Assembly: GCA_001632435.1 (NCBI GenBank)
Contig: KV423936.1
Span: 62,001 to 126,000 of the forward strand
Reading direction: 5' to 3'
Length of the DNA: 64,000 nt
From: Calocera cornea HHB12733
Taxonomy: Eukaryota > Basidiomycota > Dacrymycetes > Dacrymycetales > Dacrymycetaceae
The translations under genes and the position numbers were made by a program. Below, piece by piece: positions 35,071 to 45,836 of this stretch. Below the pieces are notes generated by a model. The model was not told the DNA's origin and did no database searches. It saw nothing but the letters and a program-made list of their open reading frames with translations. Numbering within the stretch: the stretch's first letter is position 1; each line of letters opens with the position of its first letter.

Positions 35071-35585
35071 ATGGCGTCCACCCAGTACATCCCTCCCGAG
35101 CCGAAGCACGACACGCCCGAGCCGGTGCCGACCGGCCAGCGGCCAAAGGACTACAGGAAGATCATCGAGGTACGCCCCTTTCCTCCTTCACGCGTGTGTT
35201 CAGAATAGGGGTCTGACAATGCCTCTGAAGCAAAAGGAAGTGGTGTCCAAGTTTGTCGAGTGCGTGTTTGCTGGTTCTGATTTTGCGCTGGGATTGATGT
35301 GGATGGTGCGACAGCCCGTGCGCGCAGGCGGCGAAGGAGTCGATGGATTGCCTGAACAGACATAGTTATGACCGCGATCAGTGCTTGGACTTCTTCCAGG
35401 TGTATCGAGGTGCGCACCTGGATATCATGTATATGCACGTAGGGCGCATGCTGATGGTTGTGTGTGATAGACTGTAAATCCGAATGGGTACGTGCATTCA
35501 CGCTCTGATAGACAGCGCCTTTCCGCTTACGCGTGAAATGCAGATAAAACAGAGGAGACAGGATAGGGCGAACCGCAGGATCTGA
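35071..35585 (+). CDS. COX23: Cox23-type twin CX9C mitochondrial protein
   Basis: Five tiny exons (35071-35169, 35231-35259, 35315-35409, 35471-35487, 35544-35585), 93 aa. The gene is easily missed because no single frame is long. Two CX9C motifs appear only after splicing: CAQAAKESMDC spans exon 3, and CLDFFQVYRDC crosses the junction into the 17-nt exon 4. The rest matches the family: SKFVDPC, CLNRHSYDRDQC, CKSEWIKQRRQDRANRRI. Cox23 is imported into the intermembrane space through Mia40 disulfide relay and is needed for cytochrome oxidase assembly and copper supply. The acceptor of exon 2 could alternatively be six bases downstream, removing two residues. Confidence 0.88.
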
Positions 35586-35909
35586 TCAGCTGTGGGATCC
35601 CGGTCATGAGGGCCGGGCAAGGCGTAATATTGTATCGATATGCTATCTCCCCGGAACAATGAACTAGCTACTCCTCTCTCCATATGGTACTACTACTCCC
35701 TTGCGAGCCTTTTCCCGGCTCGCTTGTCTGTCTCGAGCAAGGTGTGCGCAACATCCGCTACAAGCGCCTTTTTGAGGAATCGGGTCGGCCCTGATTGTTC
35801 GTTGCTCGGATGTCGTGAGATGGACCAGCCGAGGGGTCGAGGAGGACGATGCACTCGGAGCTTGCTCGAGCTGGGCCCTGAGATACAACTGCTAGCTAGC
35901 TCAACCCCC
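35586..35909. other. convergent intergenic region
   Basis: A 324-bp gap between the 3' ends of COX23 and the IPI3 homologue. It has no gene, and the short frames lack any domain or splice support. Confidence 0.5.
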
Positions 35910-37693
35910 TCAAGCTGCCACAGTCCTCTGCCTCTTCCTCCTCCCCCCCTCCTCCTCGCCATTAACCGCCCCATCGCCATTAACCTTCCCCCCCTCCCCC
36001 GTCAGCACAGTCTTCACTACCGTCTCCCACATGGCGTCATTGACACCTTTCGCCCTGCCCAACTGCGAGCGCAGGCGGGACAGCTCGGCTTCGAGGTCTG
36101 AGACGCGCGTCTGGAGGGAGGGGAGAGAGGTGGGGTCGCCTGAGGCGAGGGCGGGGAGGGTGCTGAGGAAGGAAGGGTGGTACTGCAGGGCTTGCTCGGT
36201 TATTGACGGGAGCGGAGGTTCTGGCTATATGCGCGTTAGCGAGTGTAAGCGGGCACATAGTAGCACGCCTACGTCATCAAGGGCAAGCAGCATCATCGGC
36301 ACCTCGTGCCTCTCCCTCGCCCTCCCATCCCTAACCCTCTGGAACGCTGCGACCGTCCTGCCAGGCACGCCCTCCTCCCTGCTGCCAAAGCCCGCCTGGG
36401 CATGGCCGACCAGATCCGCAGGCCGCAACATAGTCAGCAGAGTGTTGATCGAGTACCCCCGGTGGGTGTTGATCGCACGCAGAAGCTGGTGCGAGGACAG
36501 GTCGTAGATGTTTATTGTACCTGTGCTGGTGCCCGCTAGGAGGAGCGCGGAGGTGAGGGAGATGGCGAGGCTGCGGAGGGGTTGGCTGTATGGTGGAAAC
36601 CCATCAGCATTCACCCTGCGACATGATAGGGAGAGCACCCACTCAACCTTGATCCTCCTCTTCTCCTCCCCGTCCTCTGCAAGCCTCACCGCCTCCCCCC
36701 CGCCCCCACCCCCAATAGCTTGCAACGTCCCCGCCCTCGCGCCCGGCTTCTGCCGGAACAAGTTCATCTGGAAGATCTCGCCCTCCGCGGAGGCGGCGAA
36801 GAGGGTGCGCTCTGTGCGTTCTAGGGCGAGCAGGGAGAGCGGTGCGGGGAATATGAAGGTCGTTATGAGGGTTTTTGTTGTTAGGTCCCACACCTGCAAT
36901 AAGAACATGCATCGTTACTGTCGGGTGTTAGAGGTGGGAGGGAGGGGTAGGGGTACCTTGCACGTCATGTCAAGGGAGACGGAGAAGAGCCTGCACGCGG
37001 GGAAAGCACCCATGCCGAACTTCAGGTCGGTCACGGCGAGCGTGTGGTCCGTCGGCATCCACCACGCCGCCGGGAGGCTCTGCTGGTTCTCTTCGTCCAG
37101 CAAGCTGCACGTCTGTCAGTCCGATTGCTTAGACGGGAAGAAAGGAAGGGTGAAGCACCTCGAGACGAGCCACACTGAGATGCCCGAATCTTCACTGGCC
37201 GTCGCCAGCGCCTTCCCATCGTCCGAGAACTTGCAGCACGTGACGGCCCGGTAGTGCGCCTCGAACGAGGCGAACAGGATGCCCGAAGCGACCTCCCAGA
37301 AGTAGAGCCGGCCTTGGGAGGTCCCACCGGCGCAGAACCGCGCTTGTGGGTCGATGGCGAGGCAAGAGAGCTTTTCGGGCAGGGCGATGCGTTGCTGGAC
37401 TTGGTCCTGTTGCCCTGTGAGTCTTCTCCGTAGGAAACAGAGAAATGGAGGGAGAAGCGCACCTTCTGGAAAGAGTAGACATTGCAAAGCGCCTTGTCTG
37501 GCTGGGCGGCGAGCAGCACCCCGCCCTGGCCCTCGGAGGAGGGGACGACGCCGGTGCAGTGCTGCGAGGCGGCGGTCTGCTTGAACGAGGCGAGCTGGGT
37601 GCCCGTCTGCAGGTCGTGCAGGAATATCCCGCCTGAGCCGCCGGGCGCTGAGGGGCCCAGGGCGCAGAGGAGGATTTCTTGCGGAAGGGACAT
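35910..37693 (-). CDS. WD40 pre-rRNA processing protein, Ipi3/WDR18-like
   Basis: Six exons (37463-37693, 37159-37406, 36957-37104, 36273-36893, 35910-36224 and consistent phases), 520 aa. The list gives five segments in transcription order, and all add in frame. WD repeats: GIFLHDLQTGTQLASF, LSCLAIDPQARFCAGGTSQG, VTCCKFSDDGKALATASEDS and SISVWLV-type ends, LLAGTSTGTINIYDLSSHQ. The C-terminal part has a predicted coiled coil (TRVSDLEAELSRLRSQLG) and an acidic-then-basic tail ending RRKRQRTVAA. Ipi3 forms the Rix1 complex (Rix1-Ipi1-Ipi3) in pre-60S maturation and ITS2 processing. The stretch EWVLSLSCRRVNADG in the fourth exon may be an unspliced insertion, but removing it would break the frame. 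The exon count is therefore five. Confidence 0.85.
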
Positions 37694-38325
37694 CGGCCTG
37701 AGGTTCGGCGTAGACGGAGAAGAGGGCGGAACTGGAGACCCGGGCAGCAGGAGGAGGAGACCAAGGGATCAGGCGGTGTCAGAGCAGGAAGCCGCGGGAG
37801 AAAATTGTGAAAGCAACCAGAAGCGCGGTGTGATAATCTGGACAATGCGGTTGTGCAGCCGGTCGCCTAGGATATCAGCTGATGAGGCAGGCCCGGTATA
37901 TCAGCCACAGTAACAGAAGCACGAGCGGCGGGCAGGTGCGGATTGTCAGAACGTGCGCGTGGTGCGAGACAGGTTGGCAGCCGTGGGTCGCAACAAGCAG
38001 AGGGAGGGCGAGTATATGCTGCCGGTTCCGCCGTCCCTGTCCAACAGAGTTGGTACAGGTCTTTCAGTGGTGGCAAATTTCCTAATTCGGCGTAAAGCTT
38101 CCGGGATGCATCCGTGATGGCGCAATTCCACGTGGCTGTGCGAACTTTCCTTTCCAGCGATTCACGTGCTCCCCGCGTGGTGGAAAACGCGGGCACAGGA
38201 ATGGTGTTGCGTCTTACCTTGTCTTTCGTTGTTTCGGTGTCGATGCTCGCGGCAATGGCACACGACAGTAACTGCAGTGTTGGTCTGCTGTACTTAACTA
38301 GCTACCTCAGAAATGCTGCACGTGT
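37694..38325. other. left edge of the mobile region
   Basis: About 630 bp between the IPI3 start and the first frame assigned to the Helitron gene. The part to about 38030 looks like host promoter. At 38036-38059 there is an imperfect hairpin, CCTGTCCAA then TTGGTACAGG. CACGTG motifs begin at 38129. A precise Helitron 5' end (TC) could not be identified. Confidence 0.45.
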
Positions 38326-41300
38326 ATGCGACATGTCGGGATGGTGCCCGAATTCTGCACTGTCGACACAGAACATCTCAACCTTCTTATTCCGAATGGT
38401 CTCGTTACTGGAATCGAAGGTGTTGCCGGAGTTGTGTCGCTTGCCGTCCTGGACGAATTTTACGCTTTCGTGCGTTGTTATCCAAACGCGGCATCGATTG
38501 TTCAATCCGGTTTTCACGTGCACCGAGAGCATCTCTTCGTTCTTGCGTGTCCATCTATTGCGCCCATATTATTTCGACGCTTTACAAGAACGGCATTGCT
38601 AGCAATTGCAAGTGCATCTGGACTGCATCCCGGACGGTCGTGGACAGTTGCCCGCGTGAAACAAGCGCTGGAGGCTTGCTCCGACATACTACACTTGGTT
38701 TTCGTATTTAAAGCCCTGAATCGACCAAGACAGTACAGAGGATTTGGTTCACGATCGTCAACGCGTTGGGCGCCACGTATGCAGCCCACCATCTCAGGAC
38801 AGCAAGAACTATGCGCAGGGCCTGAATTCCCCCCCCCGGTACGATGAGCAACTCGTGGTCGATATCATCAACGAATATCAGGACGCCACGTCGCCGGAGA
38901 ATCGAGCGCCCTCCGTGTGCGCTTGCTGCGCGGAGTCAGTGTTGGCGTCGCATATTCTAAAAGTCAACACGTGCGGTTTGGATTTCAGCATCCTCAAGAA
39001 CGATTTGTTGCCAATACATCTTCGGCCAACCACCTACAATTTTGATGCATACGATGGCGCGATACTGCATCCACGTGGGTTGATTGAGCACGATCGGAAA
39101 GGCGATTACATTCTTCTGTGCAAGACCTGTCACCGAGGGTGGACAAGAGAGCGGAGTATGCCGGCACTTGCGCTGGCGAATCACTTTTATTATGCTCAAG
39201 AACACGTGCCGGTCGTGGTGCAAGGCTGCTTTCGGAAGGCAAGCCTTATCAACAAGAGGCTAGTTGCGCGGTGCTCAGCCACGAAGATCTGTTTCCGGTA
39301 TATGGACAATCCGGAAAGCAAGCTATATAAGCGGCCGTTGGAAGGCTCCCAGAGATATTCACGTGGGAACGTTGTCGTCTTACCACAGGACACTGCCCAG
39401 CTGAACCACGTGCTACCGCCTTCTGTGGACAACGTGAAGGACGCATTCGTCGCCGTTTTTGCGGGCAGGCAAGCGCCTACCGCGGAAGTCTTGCATCGCC
39501 TTGAACCGGTCATGGCTTCTCGGCGCATTGTGACGACGATTATTGCGTTTTTGTTGCGGTCGAATCCCGCGTATTCCGTGGTCACTGAAGACTTTCCTTG
39601 CCGGACTACATTCTCGGAGAAGAACCTCGATGCCCTCTTTCCAGCTACGGAAAGGGAAGACAGCACGTTCTTGCCGTGTGTCTCCATCGGACACGTGGGA
39701 ATGGACGACGGGCAACGCGCGATGGAAAGCGATGTTGCGGGCCGCAATGAGTATGACGACGCCGATGTGGATGCGGCGGATTTCCTCCTGGAGCCCTGTG
39801 GTTACGTGAATGGGGAGCGATCCACCGCGAATTATCGAGCGATGAAGGCGGTCGCCCTTGCGCATTGCCTGGATAGGAGAAAACGTTTCTTACTGGCCCG
39901 TGGCGGTAGTAAGGCAGTCAGCGACATTCGGAACCCTTACACCCTCACGTGGATGTTCCCGCACCTCGATCCATTTGGTTTGGGGGGTTTCGATGATCCG
40001 AGGCGACTGAAACCCGTATCTATGGAGAAACAAGTGCGGCATCTGCTGAGACTCGCGGATGGGGGATTCCAGGAAGACCCTGTATTTGCATTCGTGTACC
40101 ACAGCATTATCAACAAACGGAATGCGCTTCGCGATGTGTATTTCAGGATGAAAAAAGGATCGCACGAGCGCATTTTGGAGGATATCAAACACGTGCCGAT
40201 TCACGTATTCAATGAGCTAGCTGGTCGATTACGAGTGGACAAGCTTGCTGCAGCCCAGTCAGAGGAAGAAGCAACGGCGTTACGAATACTGCGGCAAGTC
40301 GAGATGTTGCGGAGAAATGTGCCTGGCACCGACACATACAAAGTATGTCGCAGAAACGAGATCAGGAGCTTGGTGCAGACGCTGGGAACGCCCGCATTCT
40401 TCGTGACGATAACACCGGGTAACATCGACAACCACCTATGTCAATCGGCTCTGTCACGTGTTGAACCCTCGTCAATACCGTACGCCGGATTCACACGTGC
40501 TTCGCGCTTCAAGCGCGCTATACTTGTGGCCCAGCACCCGGCTATCGCGGCACAGGTATTTCACGACACTATGGTGAACTTTCGAGACATCATTCTCAGA
40601 TATGGACGCGGAGCAGGACTACTTGGCACGTGCACCGGTTTCTACGGAATGGTGGAAGCGCAGGGTCGTGGGACTCTGCATTGCCATATGCTGATATGGA
40701 TCAAAGGAAACCCCGGCCCGTCTGATCTACGCACGCTACTGCAACAGGACTCAGTATTTCGAACCAGCGTGTTCAGTTGGCTGGAGCACTGCGTTCAACG
40801 TGAGCTGCCAAACACGGATGATATTGTTGAAGAGAACGGGGCTCCTTTACCCATGCCTCGACCTGACCGCGATGCGGTGGATGCTAGGAGTATTCCTGCG
40901 CCTTCCGTTGCGGGTTTTCCCAACATGATGGAGTTCTGGGAGAGATTCCGCTCGCACGTGGAAGAAGTCGTGAAGTGCTGCAACTGGCATGAGCACAAAA
41001 CCACGTGCTGGTCCCGCCTAGCACCAGGGGAAGAAGCGAGCGACGCAAACTGCCGCATGAGAATCGATGGATCTACACGTCGGTGGACCTCGTTGGATGA
41101 AGATTCCGGCGCGATCTTGCTCAGGCGACTGCATCCACGAATAAATGATTATAATGCGGTGATGATCTATCTCTTGATGTGCAACATGGACATCCAGTAT
41201 GTCGGCTCAGGCGAAGAAGCGAAGGCTGCCATTTACTATGTGACGGATTACATTACGAAGAGCTCTTTGCAGAGCCACGTGGGAATATCCGCTTTGGCGT

Positions 41301-44221
41301 ACGCTATCCAGAAGAACAACGAACGATTTGAGGGAGAGGGCAGCCAGATGCCACACAAAGAGGCGCGGAGCTTGGTCAACAAAATGGTCAATAATATGAT
41401 GGCACGGCAAGAGCTGTCACATCAACAAATTATGAGCTTTTACGTGGGCGGCGGCGATTGCTACACATCTCACAAGTTTCGTACGCTGTTGTGGGGTCTG
41501 TTTGATCGATTCGTTTCACGCGAGTGTACGACCGTCGAAGAATTGCCATGCGATGTGGTTAACGACTCAGTGATGGATGAGGCTCTTCCTCATGAGGATG
41601 ACACCTCCGACTTGTTGCTGAACCTCAATGAGTCCGACATCTCCGCGTCAAATCAACTGCAGGATTACACGTGCCGACCGCAGGCCCACCCATTTGAAAG
41701 CCTTTGTCTGTATGAGTTTGCTTCACGTGTCGACAAGGCAGCTATCGGCAATCCACCAGCGGAGGAAGGCGCCATACAGTCTTCGTCTCAAGGGACCAAT
41801 GCTGATCACCCAACACGTGCATTGGCCGGAGAGGCTGCGGATCAGAGCAGCTCTGTCGGTCTGTTCGGCAATAACCACCCGCAGCGTCTGCGGACATATG
41901 CACGGCTTCGGAAAATCGCAGCAGTTACTGTCATATTGGGGCCAACATTACCAAGGCGCGACCGCAGCGACGACGAAAAGGAGCGCTGGTACCGCGCTAT
42001 GCTTATTCTGTTCAAACCGTGGCGCACAAGTGCAGACTTGCACGCCGATTATGGCACGTGGGAGGCAGCGTGGCGCTCACAGCAATTCACGCCTGAGCAA
42101 TTGTCTTTCATGGACAACAGTGACGTGCTTCACCAATGCAAGGATGCGCGAGACAATCATACTCGAGTCCGTCTGAGTGTTCGCACGGTGACACCGCCGG
42201 ACGCGGACAACGACGTTACGCTGGATGGACTTGAAGATAGAGTGTTGCTGGACGAGAGCTTGGACGTGCCGTTATCGGACGGCGAGGTCGTTTTGCAAGA
42301 TCCCACCACGGCTGCAAGCATGCTGATCGATCCGGTACATCTCGCGACGACAACACTATCCTCTGTTTGTTGGTTTGGCACCCTGCAAACATGTGAGAAC
42401 TGGGATGATGCGCGTAATTCCACTGCGCACCAGCTCCACGTGGATATGCCGTACTCGACAACCAGCGTGAACAGTGTTTCGGAGCACAACTTCCTCACAG
42501 ACTTGTCAAAGGAAATGGCGATGTGGAAGAAGGACAAGCGACCCTCACGTGAGGAGGTTGAGGATCTGCATCACGAGGAATACAACGCCAGGGCTACATA
42601 CGAAGTTGCAGAGATGGCCGCACCGGTGTATGAGTCCCGTGTAGCGACCTACGCACAAGAGTCCAACGTGTTGCACAAAATTATGCACGAAAATGGCTTG
42701 CACAACAACAAGGAACAATGCGCTGCCCTGCAGGTTGTCTACGAACACGTGGTTTCGGGCGCTGGTCGGCAATTGCTCATGTACATTGGTGGTTGTGGCG
42801 GCACAGGAAAAAGCCACGTGATTAGAAGCATCGTCCAGCTGTTCACTGAATGCGGCCTGCGCGACACGTTACTGTTAAGCGCTCCGACAGGCGCGGCGGC
42901 TATTGTGATCAACGGCTACACCATACATGCTTTAACCCTACTGCCACAAACAAAAGGAAGAAAAGCAAATACCGCATTGTTAGAATCGGTTTGGCGAGGA
43001 GTCCGATATCTGGTCATTGACGAAGTTTCCATGATATCCGCGCCGTTTCTCAGCCAGATCTCACACCGAATCTCTGATGCGAAGGGGATAAGCGACCATC
43101 CGTTTGGCGGAGTGAATGTTATCTTTACCGGCGACTTTGGCCAGCTTGCTCCGTTCGCGTCGGCCCCTTTGTACTGCGCTCAACTCCTTCGAAGAATTCC
43201 TGCCAAAATGAGTCTGTCCACCACAGGGCAGAGTGCGTTGCACGGCGCGTTCTTATGGCGGCAACTAAACGCTGTTGTTATCCTTTGACGGCTGGAGCGA
43301 TTTGCAAGTGATGAGCGTTGGGGGAACCTTCTCAATCGCATCCGAAAAAACATCCAGTGGGACGGTGGAGAGCCTCTTTCAAGCGATCAACGCGGGACAG
43401 GCTACAATTATGAAGCCTCTGACTACCACGTGTTATGCGGAAGACAGCTGTCTTCTCTCCAAGCCATCGATCCAGATCACGCAGCGCTGTTTCATGATGC
43501 TCCGGTCATTGTCGCTACCCGACGCCTACGTGATGCTTTGAATTCTGTTCTGTGTCGCCAACATGCAAGTCGCTTAAACGAGGATGTGCATGAGTATGTT
43601 GCGAAGGACTCCTTCAACCGCGCAAACCTACACGGGGAGCTTCAAGAGCGTATGTGGAATGTTAAGTCGTCGATCACAAATGATGCACTCGGTCGACTAC
43701 CTCTCTTCCGAGGGATGCGCGTCATGATAACCGATAACCTCGCTATATCAAAGAGAATTGTCAACGGCGCTATTGGGACAGTGGTCGGCATTCGCTACAC
43801 GTCAGGGCTCAACGCAGAGAGATATGCAAAAGGTGTCTTCCTACACGTGGCGGGTTGCGGTGCACAACATGCTGGCCTGCCAGAAGATGTTGTCTACGTG
43901 GAGCCTACTCGCAGTTACTTCAAGTATCGCAATCAACAAGTCTACGCAATAACACGCATACAATTGCCATTGGTACCGGCCTACTCCTACACAGATTATC
44001 GAAGTCAAGGTCGATCTTTGGACAAAGCTATAGTGGACCTTGCTGGCTGTCGATCCTCCCAGAGCGCGTACGTGATGTTGTCACGTGTCAAGAGGTTGGA
44101 CGGAATAGCGATACTCCGTTTCTTCCCACCGTCTCAAATTGGGAAAAGAATGGGAGATGACGCAAGGCGTGAAATCCACCGGCTGGAAATGTTGGACGGC
44201 TTACGACATTGCCCCTCTTAG
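38326..44221 (+). pseudogene. Helitron Rep/helicase (RepHel), with frame breaks
   Basis: A DUF6570-type N-terminal region (LLPIHLRPTTYNFDA, LLCKTCHRGW, ALANHFYYAQEHVP) is followed by the Helitron_like_N domain with TPAFFVTITPGNIDN and the HUH motif GRGTLHCHMLIW near 40670. The Rep tyrosines are YYVTDYITKSS near 41235. The Pif1-type SF1 helicase has Walker A GGCGGTGKSHV (42790), Walker B LVIDEVSM (43010) and motif VI SYTDYRSQGRSL (43990). Two lesions are visible. A run of nine C at 38829-38837 separates the upstream frame, which supplies EFPPP, from the main frame starting YDEQLVVDI. An in-frame TGA lies at 43286-43288 in the helicase, after which homology resumes in the same frame (DERWGNLLNRIR). 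The gene is probably inactive unless these are sequence errors. The true N-terminus upstream of 38700 is uncertain. Confidence 0.85.
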
Positions 44222-44246
44222 CAATGCACACCGATATTAGAAGAAG

Positions 44247-44251
44247 ACACG
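44247..44251. repeat. target site duplication ACACG (left)
   Basis: ACACG directly precedes the 5' LTR and is repeated at 50945-50949 after the 3' LTR, a perfect 5-bp duplication typical of Ty3/gypsy integrases. Confidence 0.95.
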
Positions 44252-44708
44252 TGTCAGGAGTCACCAAAACCGATCCCTCACGATATAGGATCTCGAACCG
44301 AAAAGGCACGAACCCCATCTCGACAGTCTCGAAACCATTTCGGCAGAGCGTCCCTATTCTGCCAAGGTAACAGGTGCTTGCCCTAAACTGACTGTACAGT
44401 TCCCCTTTCGAAGATACTTCCGGCCTTCTCGTATATAGTATCGACCCGTTCGTAGTTTCGTCCTTAGATCTGATCTCTTAGGATCCTCCACAATACTTGT
44501 GTAGTTGAACTAGGCATCGCGATCTCAATCGAAACATCGAAACCTCAGCAACCTCTCGATACTGTCAGGCGAACTCTCACGATATCTGGTGCTCAGCTTT
44601 CCTCCACTATTCCCATATCGTCCCTCTCGCTCGACATCTCGTCTCCTTCTCGATACTCTCGGACCGCTTTCGCAGACAGCCTTGTGTCTAGTATTGTGTG
44701 CCCTGATA
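44252..44708 (+). repeat. 5' LTR
   Basis: 457 bp, TGTCAGG...CCTGATA. It contains TATATA at 44432-44437. The predicted transcript start at 44466 lies ~30 nt further on and begins AGATCTGATCT, which is complementary to the PBS. It matches the 3' LTR base for base by eye. Confidence 0.96.
44432..44476 (+). promoter_or_regulatory. LTR TATA box and predicted start of R
   Basis: TATATA at 44432-44437 and the 11-mer AGATCTGATCT at 44466-44476. The spacing of about 30 nt is right for the 11-mer to be the first bases of the mRNA, as needed for self-priming. The solo LTR at 57025 keeps the same 11-mer. Confidence 0.6.
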
Positions 44709-44710
44709 GA

Positions 44711-44721
44711 AGATCAGATCT
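44711..44721 (+). promoter_or_regulatory. self-primer binding site
   Basis: AGATCAGATCT lies two bases after the 5' LTR and is the exact reverse complement of the 11-mer at 44466-44476. In Tf1 the first 11 nt of the mRNA anneal to such a site and prime reverse transcription. No 3' end of a common tRNA is evident here. Confidence 0.65.
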
Positions 44722-44768
44722 CGAAACACCGACTCTGTCCTGCGATACCACCAAGTCTCTCTCGAACT

Positions 44769-45836
44769 ATGGCCGACATCCCAAACTCTACCCCTGCCCA
44801 GGAGCAGACTGCAGTTCCGCAACCGGAACAGCACGATACTCCGTTCTCGCAACTCCCAGTTGATGACAAGATCAACACTCTCCTCATCGAGATCGCGAGA
44901 CTCCAAGGTCTCGCGGATGCTCAGGCATCTCGTGGCACGAAAGGACCGAAGGTCGCAACCCCTGACCCTTTCGATGGTACTCGTACCAAAACCGCAACCT
45001 TTATTCGCCAAGTCGAGCTTTATGTGCAGTCTCGGTCCCACGAATTCCATACCGACAAAGATCGCATCCTGTTCGCCCTTTCGTACATGAAAGGAGGAAT
45101 TGCTGGTCAATGGGCTGATCGATCTTTGGACGAAATCACTGCGAAACCTGGCACGATCAACACGAACTGGAAAGAATTTCTCGAAGACATTCGAAAGACC
45201 TTTTCGGACCCCGATCCTGGGCACACCGCCCGCCGAACCCTCGAGACTCTTCGACAAGGCGCGAAATCAGCTGATGAGTATGTCATGGCCTTCAAGGAGT
45301 CAGCATCTCGGTCAGGATACAATGATATCGCACTTATCGAGAAGTTCGAACATGGACTCCACCCAAAGATTGTAGACAGGATCTACTCTCTACCAGACCA
45401 ACTCGAGACCCTCGAACAGTGGTACGAATATGCCTCGAGATTTGACAATCAGTGGCGAACGCGCGAAGCACACCGAACTGGTGCCCCCGATACCAAGGCC
45501 CCAGTTCGATATGGCAATGTAAACCGAACCTTGCCAATCTCGCGGAGTCGCACGGCAGTCTCGAGTGTCTCGCAGCCAAAGGCTGATATCGACCCCGGAG
45601 TCCCAATGGATATCGACAACACTCGGCGTAATCGTACTCTGGTTCGATGCTACAACTGCCAAAAGATGGGGCACTTCAGCCGCGACTGTCCCGAACCATC
45701 TCGACGGATTCGCGGAATCGACTTCGAGGATCTGCGAACCCTTATTCGAGATGAGATGTCCAAGGCCAGCCCTGTGTCAAAGGTCGAGTCACCCACCGAA
45801 ACAAGCCCGAAGTCTGTCGAGAAGACGGATTTTTGA
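44769..45836 (+). CDS. Gag polyprotein
   Basis: 355 aa from the ATG in CGAACTATGGCC. The N-terminal part is Gln/Pro-rich, and the middle is a retrotransposon gag core (TFIRQVELYVQSR, GGIAGQWADRSL, YNDIALIEKFEHGL). The C-terminus has one CCHC zinc knuckle, CYNCQKMGHFSRDC. It forms the virus-like particle and binds element RNA. It ends at TGA directly after a T-run that overlaps the pol frame. Confidence 0.93.
   Translation: MADIPNSTPAQEQTAVPQPEQHDTPFSQLPVDDKINTLLIEIARLQGLADAQASRGTKGPKVATPDPFDGTRTKTATFIRQVELYVQSRSHEFHTDKDRILFALSYMKGGIAGQWADRSLDEITAKPGTINTNWKEFLEDIRKTFSDPDPGHTARRTLETLRQGAKSADEYVMAFKESASRSGYNDIALIEKFEHGLHPKIVDRIYSLPDQLETLEQWYEYASRFDNQWRTREAHRTGAPDTKAPVRYGNVNRTLPISRSRTAVSSVSQPKADIDPGVPMDIDNTRRNRTLVRCYNCQKMGHFSRDCPEPSRRIRGIDFEDLRTLIRDEMSKASPVSKVESPTETSPKSVEKTDF
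45829..45836 (+). promoter_or_regulatory. probable -1 frameshift site, gag to pol
   Basis: Gag ends GAT TTT TGA. A one-base backward slip on the T-run at the stop codon places ribosomes in the pol frame (TTT TTG AGA). Gag and pol frames overlap here, and pol has no convincing ATG of its own. No downstream pseudoknot was assessed. Confidence 0.5.

Noticed and set aside
38114..38711. Several overlapping frames before the Helitron replicase as separate genes
   Set aside because: Composition is poor. Only the frame reaching EFPPP at the poly-C run makes sense, as the N-terminus of the replicase.
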